Positions 34,831-44,424 of a stretch of 64,000 nt of DNA are shown in pieces. The notes under the pieces were generated by a model. It worked only from the letters and a program-made list of their open reading frames with translations. It was not told the origin of the DNA and made no database searches. Positions within the stretch are counted from its first letter, which is position 1; every line of letters begins with the position of its first letter. Made by a program: the position numbers and the translations under genes. Source of the DNA: Echinarachnius parma (taxonomy: Eukaryota; Echinodermata; Echinoidea; Clypeasteroida; Echinarachniidae); the NCBI GenBank assembly GCA_037951105.1, contig JBAMJV010011260.1, forward strand, positions 94,826 to 158,825, written 5' to 3'.

Positions 34831-35167
34831 GAGGGAACGAGGTAGCACATCAGTATGAGGGAACGAGGTAGCACATCAGTATGAGGGAACGAGGTAGCAC
34901 ATCAGTATGAGGGAACGAGGTAGCACATCAGTATGAGGGAACGAGGTAGCACATCAGTATGAGGGAACGAGGTAGCACATCAGTATGAGGGAACGAGGTA
35001 GCACATCAGTATGAGGGAACGAGGTAGCACATCAGTATGAGGGAACGAGGTAGCACATCAGTATGAGGGAACGAGGTAGCACATCAGTATGAGGGAACGA
35101 GGTAGCACATCAGTATGAGGGAACGAGGTAGCACATCAGTATGAGGGAACGAGGTAGCACATCAGTA
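34831..35167. repeat. 26-bp minisatellite x 13, perfect
   Basis: The unit begins GGGAACGAGGTAGCACATCA and is 26 bp long, with starts every 26 bp from 34833 to 35145. I see no substitution between copies; the last is cut short at AGTAGG. The CATCAGTATGA motif is related to the flanking GCTATCAGTATGAGG near 34400. Confidence 0.97.
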
Positions 35168-35679
35168 GGATATAGTGCACATAAGGGTAAATTATCCTAA
35201 TAGCCTCAAACAAGATCAATTATCGCGGAGCGCAAATCGTACATGTTCAAGAAATTGCGCCTTTAGATTTGAAAGAAATGGGACGAGTATTGGCACAGAA
35301 CTATCAGAATCAATCAGTATCAACAGCCGAATACATCGACCATACATCAAAGAAGGGGCAAGAGTAAATTTGCGACTCATTATTGATATTAGCTTAGTAA
35401 TATTACAATAATGAAAGCGTCAAACATTAATGTCAAATGTGACAACAATATAAATGGTGTACAATGAATCAATCGTGAATCCATCAAAAAGGGAATATAG
35501 CAAGCTATAATTATACAGTTTCAAAACATTACGGGAATATACCTATGAATACATGCTGAATAGGATATTTTACAGTATATCAAACAGAGAGGAGCTGACC
35601 GAAATGTAATAAACTTATTATAACTAGTTTCTTCACGGTAACGCGTTTTTTCTGACGTCACAGGGAGAATTATTATACT

Positions 35680-35862
35680 CTAGAGAGTTTCTTTAAAGGG
35701 GGAGGGGGATAACAAGTTGAATATTTTTTGCTTACATTTTGAAAAAAAGTATGCAAAACATATATAATTGTAGGTAAAATCGTGTACAAATATGTTATGT
35801 GTGCACTAATACAGATAAGCTAAAGACAGCATGCATTTGCTTTTCAGGGAACCTTTAATAAT
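35680..35862. mobile_element. F3 foldback MITE, one arm
   Basis: AAATATGTTATGTGTGCACT, then AATACAGATAAGC, and GCATGCATTTGCTTTTCAGG, then GAACCTTTAA, match the right arm of F3 copies 25376-26019 and 49123-49797. The left arm is missing or unrecognisable. Confidence 0.6.
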
Positions 35863-36009
35863 ATTCAAATCGCTGTGTAGCATTTCGAACAGCGCCATCT
35901 CCATCTTCGCGCGTGATATTCTTTAAAACTGGTCTCAAAACAGAATGTCTAGAGACCTACATTCCGGAGTCATACTACACTTATCGATTACACTTCTCCA
36001 ATAACATTA

Positions 36010-36322
36010 CATAATATAATCTGACTTAATAAAATACACGTCGTTGAATGGCTAAACACGGTCACATGATTGGGGTGTCATTTTGGTATGACACCATGGC
36101 CAGAGTGTTATGACACCCGCATGGCGCGCGCTGTACAAGAGATTGTAGTATGACGTCACAATGAGAACCAAATGTACACGTACCATGTTGTTTTGACTGA
36201 TTTCAGTTTGAATGCATGAATGCCCCCGGATTTAGCCAGATGATATAACAGTTGTTAACTTTGTCGTCGGGAAAATCATGGAATGTTCCCTCCACCACCA
36301 GTTAACAACTGTATAATGTTTC
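36010..36322. mobile_element. Repeat family C, copy 2 (interior deleted)
   Basis: GTCATTTTGGTATGACACCA, AGCCAGATGATATAACAGTT, GTTAACTTTGTCGTCGGGAA and CCTCCACCACCAGTTAACAA match copy 3 in order. The roughly 130-bp foldback present inside copies 1 and 3 is absent, joined at TTCCCTCC. Confidence 0.75.
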
Positions 36323-36349
36323 CCACAATTGGTATTCCTTCTTGATCAC

Positions 36350-36412
36350 TATGGCGTAGCTACGATTTCACCAGGTGGGGACTCTGCGGTTGGGGGGGGG
36401 GGGGGGGGCGGA
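36350..36412. repeat. hAT-like end plus poly-G run
   Basis: TATGGCGTAGCTACGATTTC then about 17 G at 36392-36408. No partner end was found. Confidence 0.5.
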
Positions 36413-36743
36413 GCTGGGCTAGATATGAATGGACTTTCATTAGATGCAGCATAATTAATCCGTATCCTATCTTGCGCATGTCCCCGCCCTAAACATTACC
36501 CTAATCCCTAAACCCACATGATCCTTTCCCCCAAACCTGCTACTTGTTAACTGGTTAAGTATGATTTATCATACTATGCGCTTTATAAATTGAACTCGTT
36601 ATTGTCATCCATTAGTGCTTTATCGGGGTCCATCTGATAGATTATTGCGATTAATAACTACACTACCTGTCTTGAATTATCCTAAGGTAGGTTTGTATGT
36701 ATTTTTGAGGGGGTTGGATGGGGCACTACCAAAAAGAACTTTG
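36413..36743. other. Gene-free tract
   Basis: Nothing recognised. Confidence 0.4.
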
Positions 36744-36962
36744 GAGCGTTTTAACAGTAAGAACACTCAACACACTGTGAAAACTGCGAACACAATGTGA
36801 GAACACTGTGCAATTGATATGGTACACAGTGCGATCACACTATGTTACAGAGTGTGAACGCAGGCAATTCCACACAGTGGTGACAGTGCGCTCACAGTGT
36901 GTTTACAGTGTGTCCGACAGTGTGTTCATAGTGTGATGAGTGTTCACACTTTTAAAACGCTC
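36744..36962. mobile_element. TIR element rich in CACTGTGA motifs
   Basis: The left GAGCGTTTTAACAGTAAGAA, then CACTCAACACACTGTG, is mirrored by CACAGTGTGTTC...GTGTGATGAGTGTTCACACT, then TTTAAAACGCTC. The whole 219-bp element is studded with CACAGTG/CACTGTG. Related sequence occurs at 46575-46740, 62577-62890 and 63480-63730. Confidence 0.7.
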
Positions 36963-37794
36963 TAATGTAACGTAGTATACACAATTTGTTCACACTGTGG
37001 TCTAAATAATTATGTAAGCGCTTAGAGGCTCTTTGCAATATTGCGCTATTGCGCTATATACATTAAATGTACATGTATATTATTATTATTCGTATTATTA
37101 TTAAACTGCGAACAATGTGTGATCACAGTGTTTACGCAGTGTTTTCACACTGTAGCACACTTTGTTCTTTCGGATAAGGGGAAGGGTAACACCCCTTATC
37201 AATCACTCCTGACTGGACTACGCCATTCAGCGACACACAATTTACTGCTTCCTCTTTCTCTTCTTAATCACATTTGTCGGTTTTCATTTCCCACCACGAG
37301 GAAAGAACGGGGTTTAGCGAAACACACATCTCATGTAAAAAAGAAGGAAAAAAAACGTAATTACATAATTCAATCAATTTGTCAACTTTACGTTGGCGAA
37401 TACAAAAGTGAGTGTGCCTCGCGATATCTCTCACGAATCGTACCCACTGCATTACATCAAGTTCTACAGTACTTGAAATTGTCCAAACCATAATTATATA
37501 ATTCAATCAATTGATCGAATTTACGTCGTTGAATAGGACTGGTGAAGGTGCATTGGAATAACATTCCGCTCACGACTTGCATGTCTTGTACATTAAATTG
37601 AGTTCCGTTCCAGTTTGTATCAGCATGTTAAGTAATCCATGAACATCATACGTTGTTGTTTTTGTCAAAAGATATTTGAAACTTCAATCATAATATCAGT
37701 ATAATTGTAAGATTATTCCGACAAGTGTTTGCTTAATAGTGTCATAATAAAATAACAATGTTTACATAATAAAACGTGACAATTGGTATAACAT
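36963..37794. other. Gene-free tract
   Basis: More CACTGTG-like motifs at about 37110-37155. The open frame at 37041-37493 (150 codons) has no domain and looks fortuitous. Confidence 0.4.
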
Positions 37795-38247
37795 GACTAT
37801 AACTGACTTAGTAAAATACGCGTCGTTGATTGGCTAAACAAGGTCACATGACTGGAGTGTCAATTTGTTATGACACCATGGGCCAGAGAGTTATGACACC
37901 CCTCTGGCGCGCGCTGCAAAAGAGATTGCATTATGACGTCACAATGAGAACCCAAGATACACGTATAATCTACATGTACCGTATGTTGTTTTTGACTGAT
38001 TTCATTTTCAAATGCATGAATTTCTATGAGCCCGCGGATTTAGCCAGATGATATAACAGTTGTTAACTTTGTTGTCGGGAAAATCACAGAATGTTCCCTC
38101 GGGATTTAAAATGCTATTTCGTGAAGAAAATAAGTCCCTCGACTACGTCTCGGGACTGATAATCTTCCCTCAATAGCATTTAAAATCCCTCGGAGTGGAA
38201 CATTCCGTGATATTCCCTCCACCACCAGTTAACAACTGTATAATATC
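37795..38247. mobile_element. Repeat family C, copy 3 (most complete)
   Basis: GCGTCGTTGATTGGCTAAAC, GGTCACATGACTGGAGTGTC and TTATGACACCATGGGCCAGA come first. Then TATAACAGTTGTTAACTTTG, the inverted pair GGGATTTAAAATGCTATTTC and AATAGCATTTAAAATCCCTC, and CCACCAGTTAACAACTGTAT. The outer CAGTTGTTAAC/GTTAACAACTG pair forms inverted ends around the last 190 bp. Confidence 0.75.
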
Positions 38248-38772
38248 TTACTACCCATTGATGTTGTCTACAATCGAACAATAATGGAACACTTTTTCAG
38301 TACTTTTTCAGTCAGTACTGTGATAAGCTACGTTGCTATGTAAAATGCAAATTTAAGGACAAATTGCACGAACAAAATCGAAATATGGAACTTTTCAATT
38401 TTCATATTCCCATAGGCATGTGTACAGAGTTGGACAAAGAAACCTGATTTTGTCCTAGTTTGAGAAAGTGGATTAAGTGCCTTTTGGAATGAAGCTCTTC
38501 ATATCAAGGAACAAGGGATATATGAAAGTTCCAAGTAATTTTGGGTTAATTTAACACAATGAATGGATCACTTTAAACCCTAATCAAATTCATATGAAGC
38601 AATCAGTTTGCCGATTTTGCGTCCTTCGGGAATAATCACCGCGATTCTCTTCTCGTCTTACTCGTCTTTGTACATTCAATTACTTTCGTCTCGGCTTAAT
38701 ATCGCCATGAATAAACCCTAATCATATTGCGATCAATTTGTCAAATTTGCGTCGTTGCGTCGCAATTCCGAC
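38248..38772. other. Gene-free tract
   Basis: Nothing recognised beyond AT-rich sequence. Confidence 0.4.
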
Positions 38773-39080
38773 TTAAAGGGGTAGTTTAGTTTTGGTAAGG
38801 CTGAACTTTAGTAGCCAAAACCTGCACAGTAACATTATAAACTAATAATTATAACTCCACCATGCTCGAAAGGTATACAAAATTACAAACGACCAAGTAA
38901 AACGCATGTTATCATTCAAAAAGAGCAGTTAAAACACAAGAGGGCGTTTTAAAAGGCATTGGTTTCAACCATTTTCAACCAAAATTATGCATGTGATGTT
39001 TTGTTGATATAATGATTAAATAGAGAGATCCATCAACAACCATTTAAAAAACGCTTTTGAAAATTTTTGAAAAAGTGCAA
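38773..39080. mobile_element. F1 MITE, right part missing
   Basis: Starts TTAAAGGGGTAGTTTAGTTT and contains AACTCCACCATGCTCGAAAG and ATTGGTTTCAACCATTTTCA. It stops after TGAAAAAGTGCAAGCA, where other copies continue for about 250 bp. Confidence 0.8.
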
Positions 39081-39430
39081 GCATAGAGTTGGGCCCGGTC
39101 GGTCGGAGCCGATTCATCGTGTTGAATCGGCCCCAACCGGCAACCGACTGTCTCTCGACTGGCAAAATGTGTGTCGCGATCCGAATAAAAACCAGTCGGA
39201 TCGGGTCGAGTCGGCTCTGTCTGCAGAGGGCTTTAGAGGTCTTATGCATTAAGAGTAATGTTCCATTGCAGCTTGATATGATAGCTATGTATGCACCCTT
39301 ATCATTAAATCATGGTTTAATAATTTTGTCAAGGTTACGAACTTCAACAAAATCACAGCGCTTCTCCTCATATTGTACATTCAATACTGTTTGTGTCGTC
39401 TCACCCTTCTATCGTCATGATTAAACCATA
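39081..39430. other. Gene-free tract
   Basis: Contains CGGTCGGTCGGAGCCGATTC-like GC-rich sequence with repeated GTCGG and TCGGAGC words at about 39100-39225. No element ends were seen. Confidence 0.4.
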
Positions 39431-39700
39431 AGGCCCGGTCACATATCACCAGATGGCGTAACGGAGGCCCGGTGAAGAGTCAACTTTTTCAATCCGTTCG
39501 TCTCCGTTCGTACATGTATATGCGTTTCTGTTCCGTTCCTTGTCAGGCGATGTACATTGTTCTATATCCAGATCAATGTTGTGTGCATGAATCAATATAG
39601 ACGACGTCGACTTTAACCTCCATATAATTTAATTTCGCAAATTTTCTATTCTTCGGGCATCCGTTTACGCTAGCCTACCAGGTGATATGTGAGCGGTCCT
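39431..39700. mobile_element. TIR MITE (270 bp) with ATA duplication
   Basis: Starts AGGCCCGGTCACATATCACC and ends GGTGATATGTGAGCGGTCCT, an imperfect 20-bp inverted repeat, with ATA on both sides. The interior has TCCGTTCGTCTCCGTTCGTA. A diverged interior remnant is at about 18640-18730. Confidence 0.8.
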
Positions 39701-41000
39701 ATAATCGTATTAGTTTGTCAATCTACTGGTAGCGAATGAATGAGCGAAGGAGAATCGCAATTTGAATTCGATAAACGAAAATATTATGCGCTTTTAGAGA
39801 GATCATTTTCATACCACTTTAAATCTAAATGTCTAGAACATACCAACAATTTAGAGTGTAATAAAACATTGAATATTTGAAGTAAATTTGAATCATGTTA
39901 ACCATTTGATTACGGGAACCTGGTGGGCCATGTACAAAGTCTACGGGGATTTCAGATTATCGAAGGGAAGGGGTTGATACGTCAGCATTGTATCCGATTT
40001 TCATTTGTCTAACCCTTGATAAAATCAACTTTATTTGACACAAATTTCAGTAAAGAAGAAACCGCACCAGTCCTGACACATGCACTTAATATGGTTCTAC
40101 TTATAGGTGTTAAATAATAATCCATTGAGTAGAAAACACAAAATGTGTAGATTTAATGATGTGATAAAACGATACAGTCTACTATGCGTTACAATTGGCG
40201 GACTGAGAGTTCGCCAGACGGACGTCGCCAATTCGGGATCGTTTAATTCAATATTTTATCTAGGTCAGAGCTAAAAGCTCCATCTGTCAAAGTTGATTAA
40301 GAGGTGAAAAAAGAAACGCCCAATCCATCGCGAAATATGCCACGTAACCCTTTAATAGCCTCTGCACAACTTCAGTAGACCGCACAGAGATTTAAAATAT
40401 AGGTTTTATCGGCCAGTTTCGTAAACCTTTCATTCGTATTGATAAGCGGTTTATTCAAATTCGCAAAATTAAGCTGAAGGCTTACAACTGTCGTTCAAAA
40501 TTGTATTTCCTTCATTCTAGTTAGCTCTACGCTCAAGGGATTTAGCACTCAATTTAAAAAGCACGCTATTAACATTCAATTACGCCAACAGAATTTACGG
40601 AAGGCGGTTTTACGTAATCACGAATTTTCTCGCTTTAAATTGACTAACAATTTTACGAAATAGAAACACGTTTTAAATCGAATGCAAACAAAATGTTTTC
40701 GAATGATCGTTATATGAATTTAAATGCAAAAAAAAGAATTTGGACTACAAAATGCAGCTGCGCTGACAAAGTCGGCGAAATTGAATGCACACAAAAATGA
40801 ATTTGTGTGGCCAACTTACGAAATTGACCGAGAAATCCTATAGTAAAATATAACACATGCATTATATTTAATCATACAAATTAAAGTAACGCGTGATGTA
40901 TTTCCAGTTTATAATGATATCATAACTCGCATGTTATGACTATGATTAGTAAACACCATAATTTTCACATTGAACTTACTTTGCTGACATGTGCAAAGAA
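39701..41000. other. Gene-free tract
   Basis: AT-rich, no bounded element and no coding exon. Confidence 0.4.
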
Positions 41001-41067
41001 TGATGCTTGCATTTTTACCACTCATCACTTTTTGCACATGTCAACACAGTTACTAGATCCCTTTAAG
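41001..41067. mobile_element. F2 MITE end fragment
   Basis: CTCATCACTTTTTGCACATG, then TCAACACAGTTACTAGATCC and CTTTAA, is an inverted F2 left end standing alone. Confidence 0.65.
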
Positions 41068-41455
41068 GCTGTTGTCGAGTCTTGCGGTAATTTTAATCAA
41101 GCCAGATAAAACCTCGAAGCCACAAGTTACTTGAATGTTTTAGTTGCAAAAACATTCAGAACATTGATATAATATGATTATGATAATAAGTATCGCGTGA
41201 ATGGGACGCAATATGCAATATATAACAGATGCATAATGCTATAAGAGCGTATGTGGAGTACATGAAGCAAACTTTAATATGTGTTTCTAAACAATGATGA
41301 CATACGATGTATAACAAGTATATTATTATGATAGCTTATTATTATTAAGACATTAACGGAATCTAGAAACATTGTCAAAGCAGGTAGCACTTACTGGCCG
41401 GTAAAGGCTTGCACAAGTTGGTACCGCGCGTCTGTTGTATTAAACCGAGATACCT
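41068..41455. other. Gene-free tract
   Basis: Nothing recognised. Confidence 0.4.
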
Positions 41456-41882
41456 TTAAAGGGTACCACCACCCAAAAATAATATTCTTATACATGAAAG
41501 GTAATATCTTTTGTAGCCATTCCATCAACAAGTTCAGACAAATATTGTTCCTGAACAAAAATATGTAATTGGAAAAACGCATCACCAAAGCATGCGTTCA
41601 TGGGTCTGCATGTACGAAGACTACCTTTGTCCAGAGCGAACGAATCGTCCGGAATTCTATTGTCTCAAAACGTACGCGTAAGTAGAAGTGGCGCACTCGC
41701 AAATGTTTGGCGATTACGGAACCATGGAATAATAATGGTTCCGTAAATGGTGGTAATTAATTGCATTGTTTATGAATGACACAACCCTTTGCAAAATGTT
41801 GGGTATATATTTGATATCACAAAACGGTACTAAAACATATATACTTATGATTGTGTTGTTCTTTGGCTGGTGGTCCCCTTTA
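41456..41882. mobile_element. TTAA MITE family F4, copy 1
   Basis: 427 bp. Starts TTAAAGGGTACCACCACCCA, then AAAATAATATTCTTATA, and ends TTCTTTGGCTGGTGGTCCCC, then TTTAA. The centre has AGAGCGAACGAATCGTCCGG and TGGTTCCGTAAATGGTGGTA, shared with 43299-43695 and 51751-52176. Confidence 0.9.
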
Positions 41883-42627
41883 AGAGCCATGTACGTATCA
41901 AGACGGACGCCTTAATACCGAACCGGGGGTTTGTTAACAAAATAGGCTTACAGCCTGAATGGGATTGCGAAACAAGATAACAGAAACAAATCATGTTAGG
42001 CGAAGGAAGGCGATCAGAACGCCCTTTTGTGGATGAGACAAATGAAACGATGTTGCCTAGACAGGCGGGTGAATATCCTATATGTATCAATAATAATGAG
42101 ATAAAAGGGTTCCTCTTCTCCCAGCTGTATTGCTATTGATATATAAATGTGTTTGTATGCGTGCGTTGATTGATGCGGATTAAATCCATGACTATGTTTG
42201 TGTGCGCCCGTGTGTGAATATGCTACCGTGTTCTGTGGATTATTAAATCAAACCTAAGTGTGTTCGAAATCATGTAAATTGCGTACTCGTGTGAGTTTCC
42301 TCGTGTTATGCTGTCGACAGAACGCCGCAATGTGATATGGAAGAGCTTGGTGATGAATTGTCGAGTCTATTATTTTCCTGGGGGAGGCCCTGGGTGTAGA
42401 ACAAATAGTTTAATGTGATTGAAAAGGAGCAAATAAAATGGGATTCCAACGGGATTCGAACCCGATATATATGTGTTTTTTTTTGTTAAGGAAACGATTT
42501 CATTCTCCATGACAATAGCCACTCTGTTTTTAATTATGGAGTATGAAAAACGCATTCTAACACCACAACATTCAGAATCTGCTCTCCTTTTACGTGCAAA
42601 CATAGCAGAAAGCATGTTCCCTCCCAG
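41883..42627. other. Gene-free tract
   Basis: A lone B-box-like CGGGTTCGAATCCCG lies on the minus strand at about 42449-42463, without an A box or acceptor stem. Confidence 0.45.
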
Positions 42628-42815
42628 TAGCGTATCACGTGTGGGGTGGGGGGGGGGGGGGGGGGGGGGCTGGTGCCTACTCTATAGTTTCACAAATTCA
42701 ATAAATTACACCAAAACAATTACAATTATTTTATGAACAAATAACAGCACAACGAGTGGCCCTTATACTTCACATGCCCCCCCCCCCCCCCCTCTCAGGA
42801 CACGCCACGCCATTG
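42628..42815. mobile_element. Possible hAT-type MITE with G-run and C-run
   Basis: CCCAGTAGCGTATCACGTGT is followed by a G-run (about 42646-42669). At the other side a C-run (about 42778-42793) is followed by TCTCAGGACACGCCACGCCA, then TTGCTCCC. The G-rich and C-rich ends pair as inverted repeats; the duplication is unclear. Confidence 0.5.
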
Positions 42816-43298
42816 CTCCCTCCCACCGATCCGTTTACTAGTTCCATCCGAATTAGACAGAAACATCAACCTCGTTCTGGAGGGGTCCTTTAATATGTTG
42901 TCGTCAGGGAACAAGTAAGTGTAAGATTATAATGAAACAAAACCAAACCTTCGGAATATAGACTGATTTTTCGGTCAACATCCGAATGTAAAACAAATTA
43001 ACCCCCAACCCCGGCAATCCCCACCCTCTTCACGTCCCCGTCGCTCGGTTCTCGAGACACGAGTCATACAGCGAGATTATTTTAATATTACAAGACACTG
43101 GGGTATTATAGTTCGCCGGATCCCTGTCAGTTAAGTCAACACACGAGTGACGCGCAGCAGCGAAACTCAATCTTCATTATCTGACGTCAAATTCTAGTTC
43201 ATCAAAGTAGTAAAGAAAGAGGACTTATTTTTGAGAGCATACGTGATTGCAGCAAACATTTCCATTAGCACTACCAAACTGTAAACATATCCGACATT
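42816..43298. other. Gene-free tract
   Basis: Nothing recognised. Confidence 0.4.
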
Positions 43299-43695
43299 TT
43301 AAAGGGTACCACCACCCCAAAATAATATTCTTACATATACAAAGTTATAACATTTTTAGTTAATTCCACAGAAAAGTTCCGCAAAATTTTACAAATGAAA
43401 AACGCATACCACCCTAACTACAACATGTGTTCACGAGTCTGCATACGAAGACTTCATTTTGTCTAGGACGAACGAATCGTCCGTGAGAGCATAGTGTCCA
43501 AACGAACGCGTGAATAGAATTTGCGCATTCCCAGACGTTTGGCACATACGGAACCTGACAGAGGTATTAATGGTTCCGTAAGTTGTGGTAATTAATTGCA
43601 TTTTTTTATGAATTACTCATCTTAGTATTTGATATCACATACCAGTACCAAAACATATAAGTATGTGTTGTTATTTGTCTGGTGGTACCCTTTAA
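43299..43695. mobile_element. TTAA MITE family F4, copy 2
   Basis: Starts TTAAAGGGTACCACCACCCC and ends GTCTGGTGGTACCCTTTAA, the best-preserved inverted ends of the three copies. The interior has GGACGAACGAATCGTCCGTG and ATGGTTCCGTAAGTTGTGGT. Confidence 0.9.
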
Positions 43696-43978
43696 TTACA
43701 TGAGACAGTTTTTAGTGTATACGGTGCATCTGAAAACTTTCTCATGATGACGTCATTGTGAATATTGTTAACCCTTCTATTGCCATGGTAATATTGATGT
43801 GTCCTGCCTTGTTTGAGGAACATACTCGTTCTGAGTTTACTATTGTGAATTTAGCTATGTAAATGAAGAGTAGCCTACTTCCAAACTTTAAAAACCTACG
43901 ACGTATTAATTACATGAGACAGTTTCAGTGGCTACAGTGCAGCTGGAAATACTGCACGATGACGTAATTCTGAAGTTA
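43696..43978. repeat. Imperfect tandem duplication
   Basis: TTAATTACATGAGACAGTTT followed by TACGGTGCATCTGAAAACT and GATGACGTCATT recurs at about 43910-43970 as TTAATTACATGAGACAGTTT, TACAGTGCAGCTGGAAA and GATGACGTAATT. The offset is about 220 bp. Confidence 0.65.
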
Positions 43979-44098
43979 TCAAAAGGGATAGTCGAGTTTT
44001 GAAAAAATGAATTTTAGTAACCAAAGCCGGCGCCATAAATTACAAACGACCAAGTAAAAAATCGGTTATCATTAAAAATTAGCCGTTATTATTGCGTT
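43979..44098. mobile_element. F1 MITE left-end fragment
   Basis: AAAAGGGATAGTCGAGTTTT, GAATTTTAGTAACCAAAGCC and ACGACCAAGTAAAAAATCGG, then truncated into AT-rich sequence. Confidence 0.7.
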
Positions 44099-44228
44099 TA
44101 GATCAAGTTATAATAATAATAACAACCTCGATAATAATATTGATAATACAAATAATAATAATAATAATAGACCATGCTTGTGGAAAACCAGCCTATCGTA
44201 ACGTTTTGAGAATGGCTCCCAACCTGTC

Positions 44229-44378
44229 CATGCAGAAAGAGATACAATCGATTGTAAGTTACAATTGATTGTAAGTCAGACATTGTTCGTGCTTCAACCA
44301 ATCAGATTTGTGCATGTAGAACACATGATCTGACTTACAATTAATTGTAACTTACAATCGATTGTATCTCTTTCTGCA
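44229..44378. mobile_element. Hairpin element (about 150 bp)
   Basis: Arms GCAGAAAGAGATACAATCGA, then TTGTAAGTTACAATTGATTG, and the reverse complement CAATTAATTGTAACTTACAA, then TCGATTGTATCTCTTTCTGC. About 48-bp arms with one difference around a 50-bp loop. Flanks are also weakly inverted (GGCTCCCAACC against GGGCCCTTGGGA). Confidence 0.85.
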
Positions 44379-44424
44379 ACGGGGCCCTTGGGATGGTTCT
44401 TGATGCGACTAGATTCTTAATTCC

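Larger units (their letters stand above)
33300..35460. repeat. Degenerate segmental repeat region
   Basis: ACAAGATCAATAATCATGCA, then GCGCAAATCCTA, at 33309 recurs at 35212 (ACAAGATCAATTATCGCGGA, then GCGCAAATCGTA). An ACGGATTTATGGGGG, CCAGTGGCGCTAAAT and AACTAACGAGTAAGCA set occurs at about 33657, 34327 and 34684. TATTAGGCAAATCA with AATAATATAA occurs at about 33840 and 34418. A G-run of about 24 lies at 33779-33802. At least three diverged copies of a unit of about 400-600 bp seem present. Confidence 0.7.

Noticed and set aside
34831..35167. Regular repeat array that might be taken for CRISPR
   Set aside because: The 26-bp units are directly adjacent with no spacers, in a eukaryotic context; it is a minisatellite.
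37041..37493. 150-codon plus-strand frame
   Set aside because: No domain, begins in low-complexity CACTGTG/ATT sequence, no splice or promoter context.
42449..42463. Possible tRNA T-arm (CGGGTTCGAATCCCG on the minus strand)
   Set aside because: No A box, anticodon arm or acceptor stem at the required distance.
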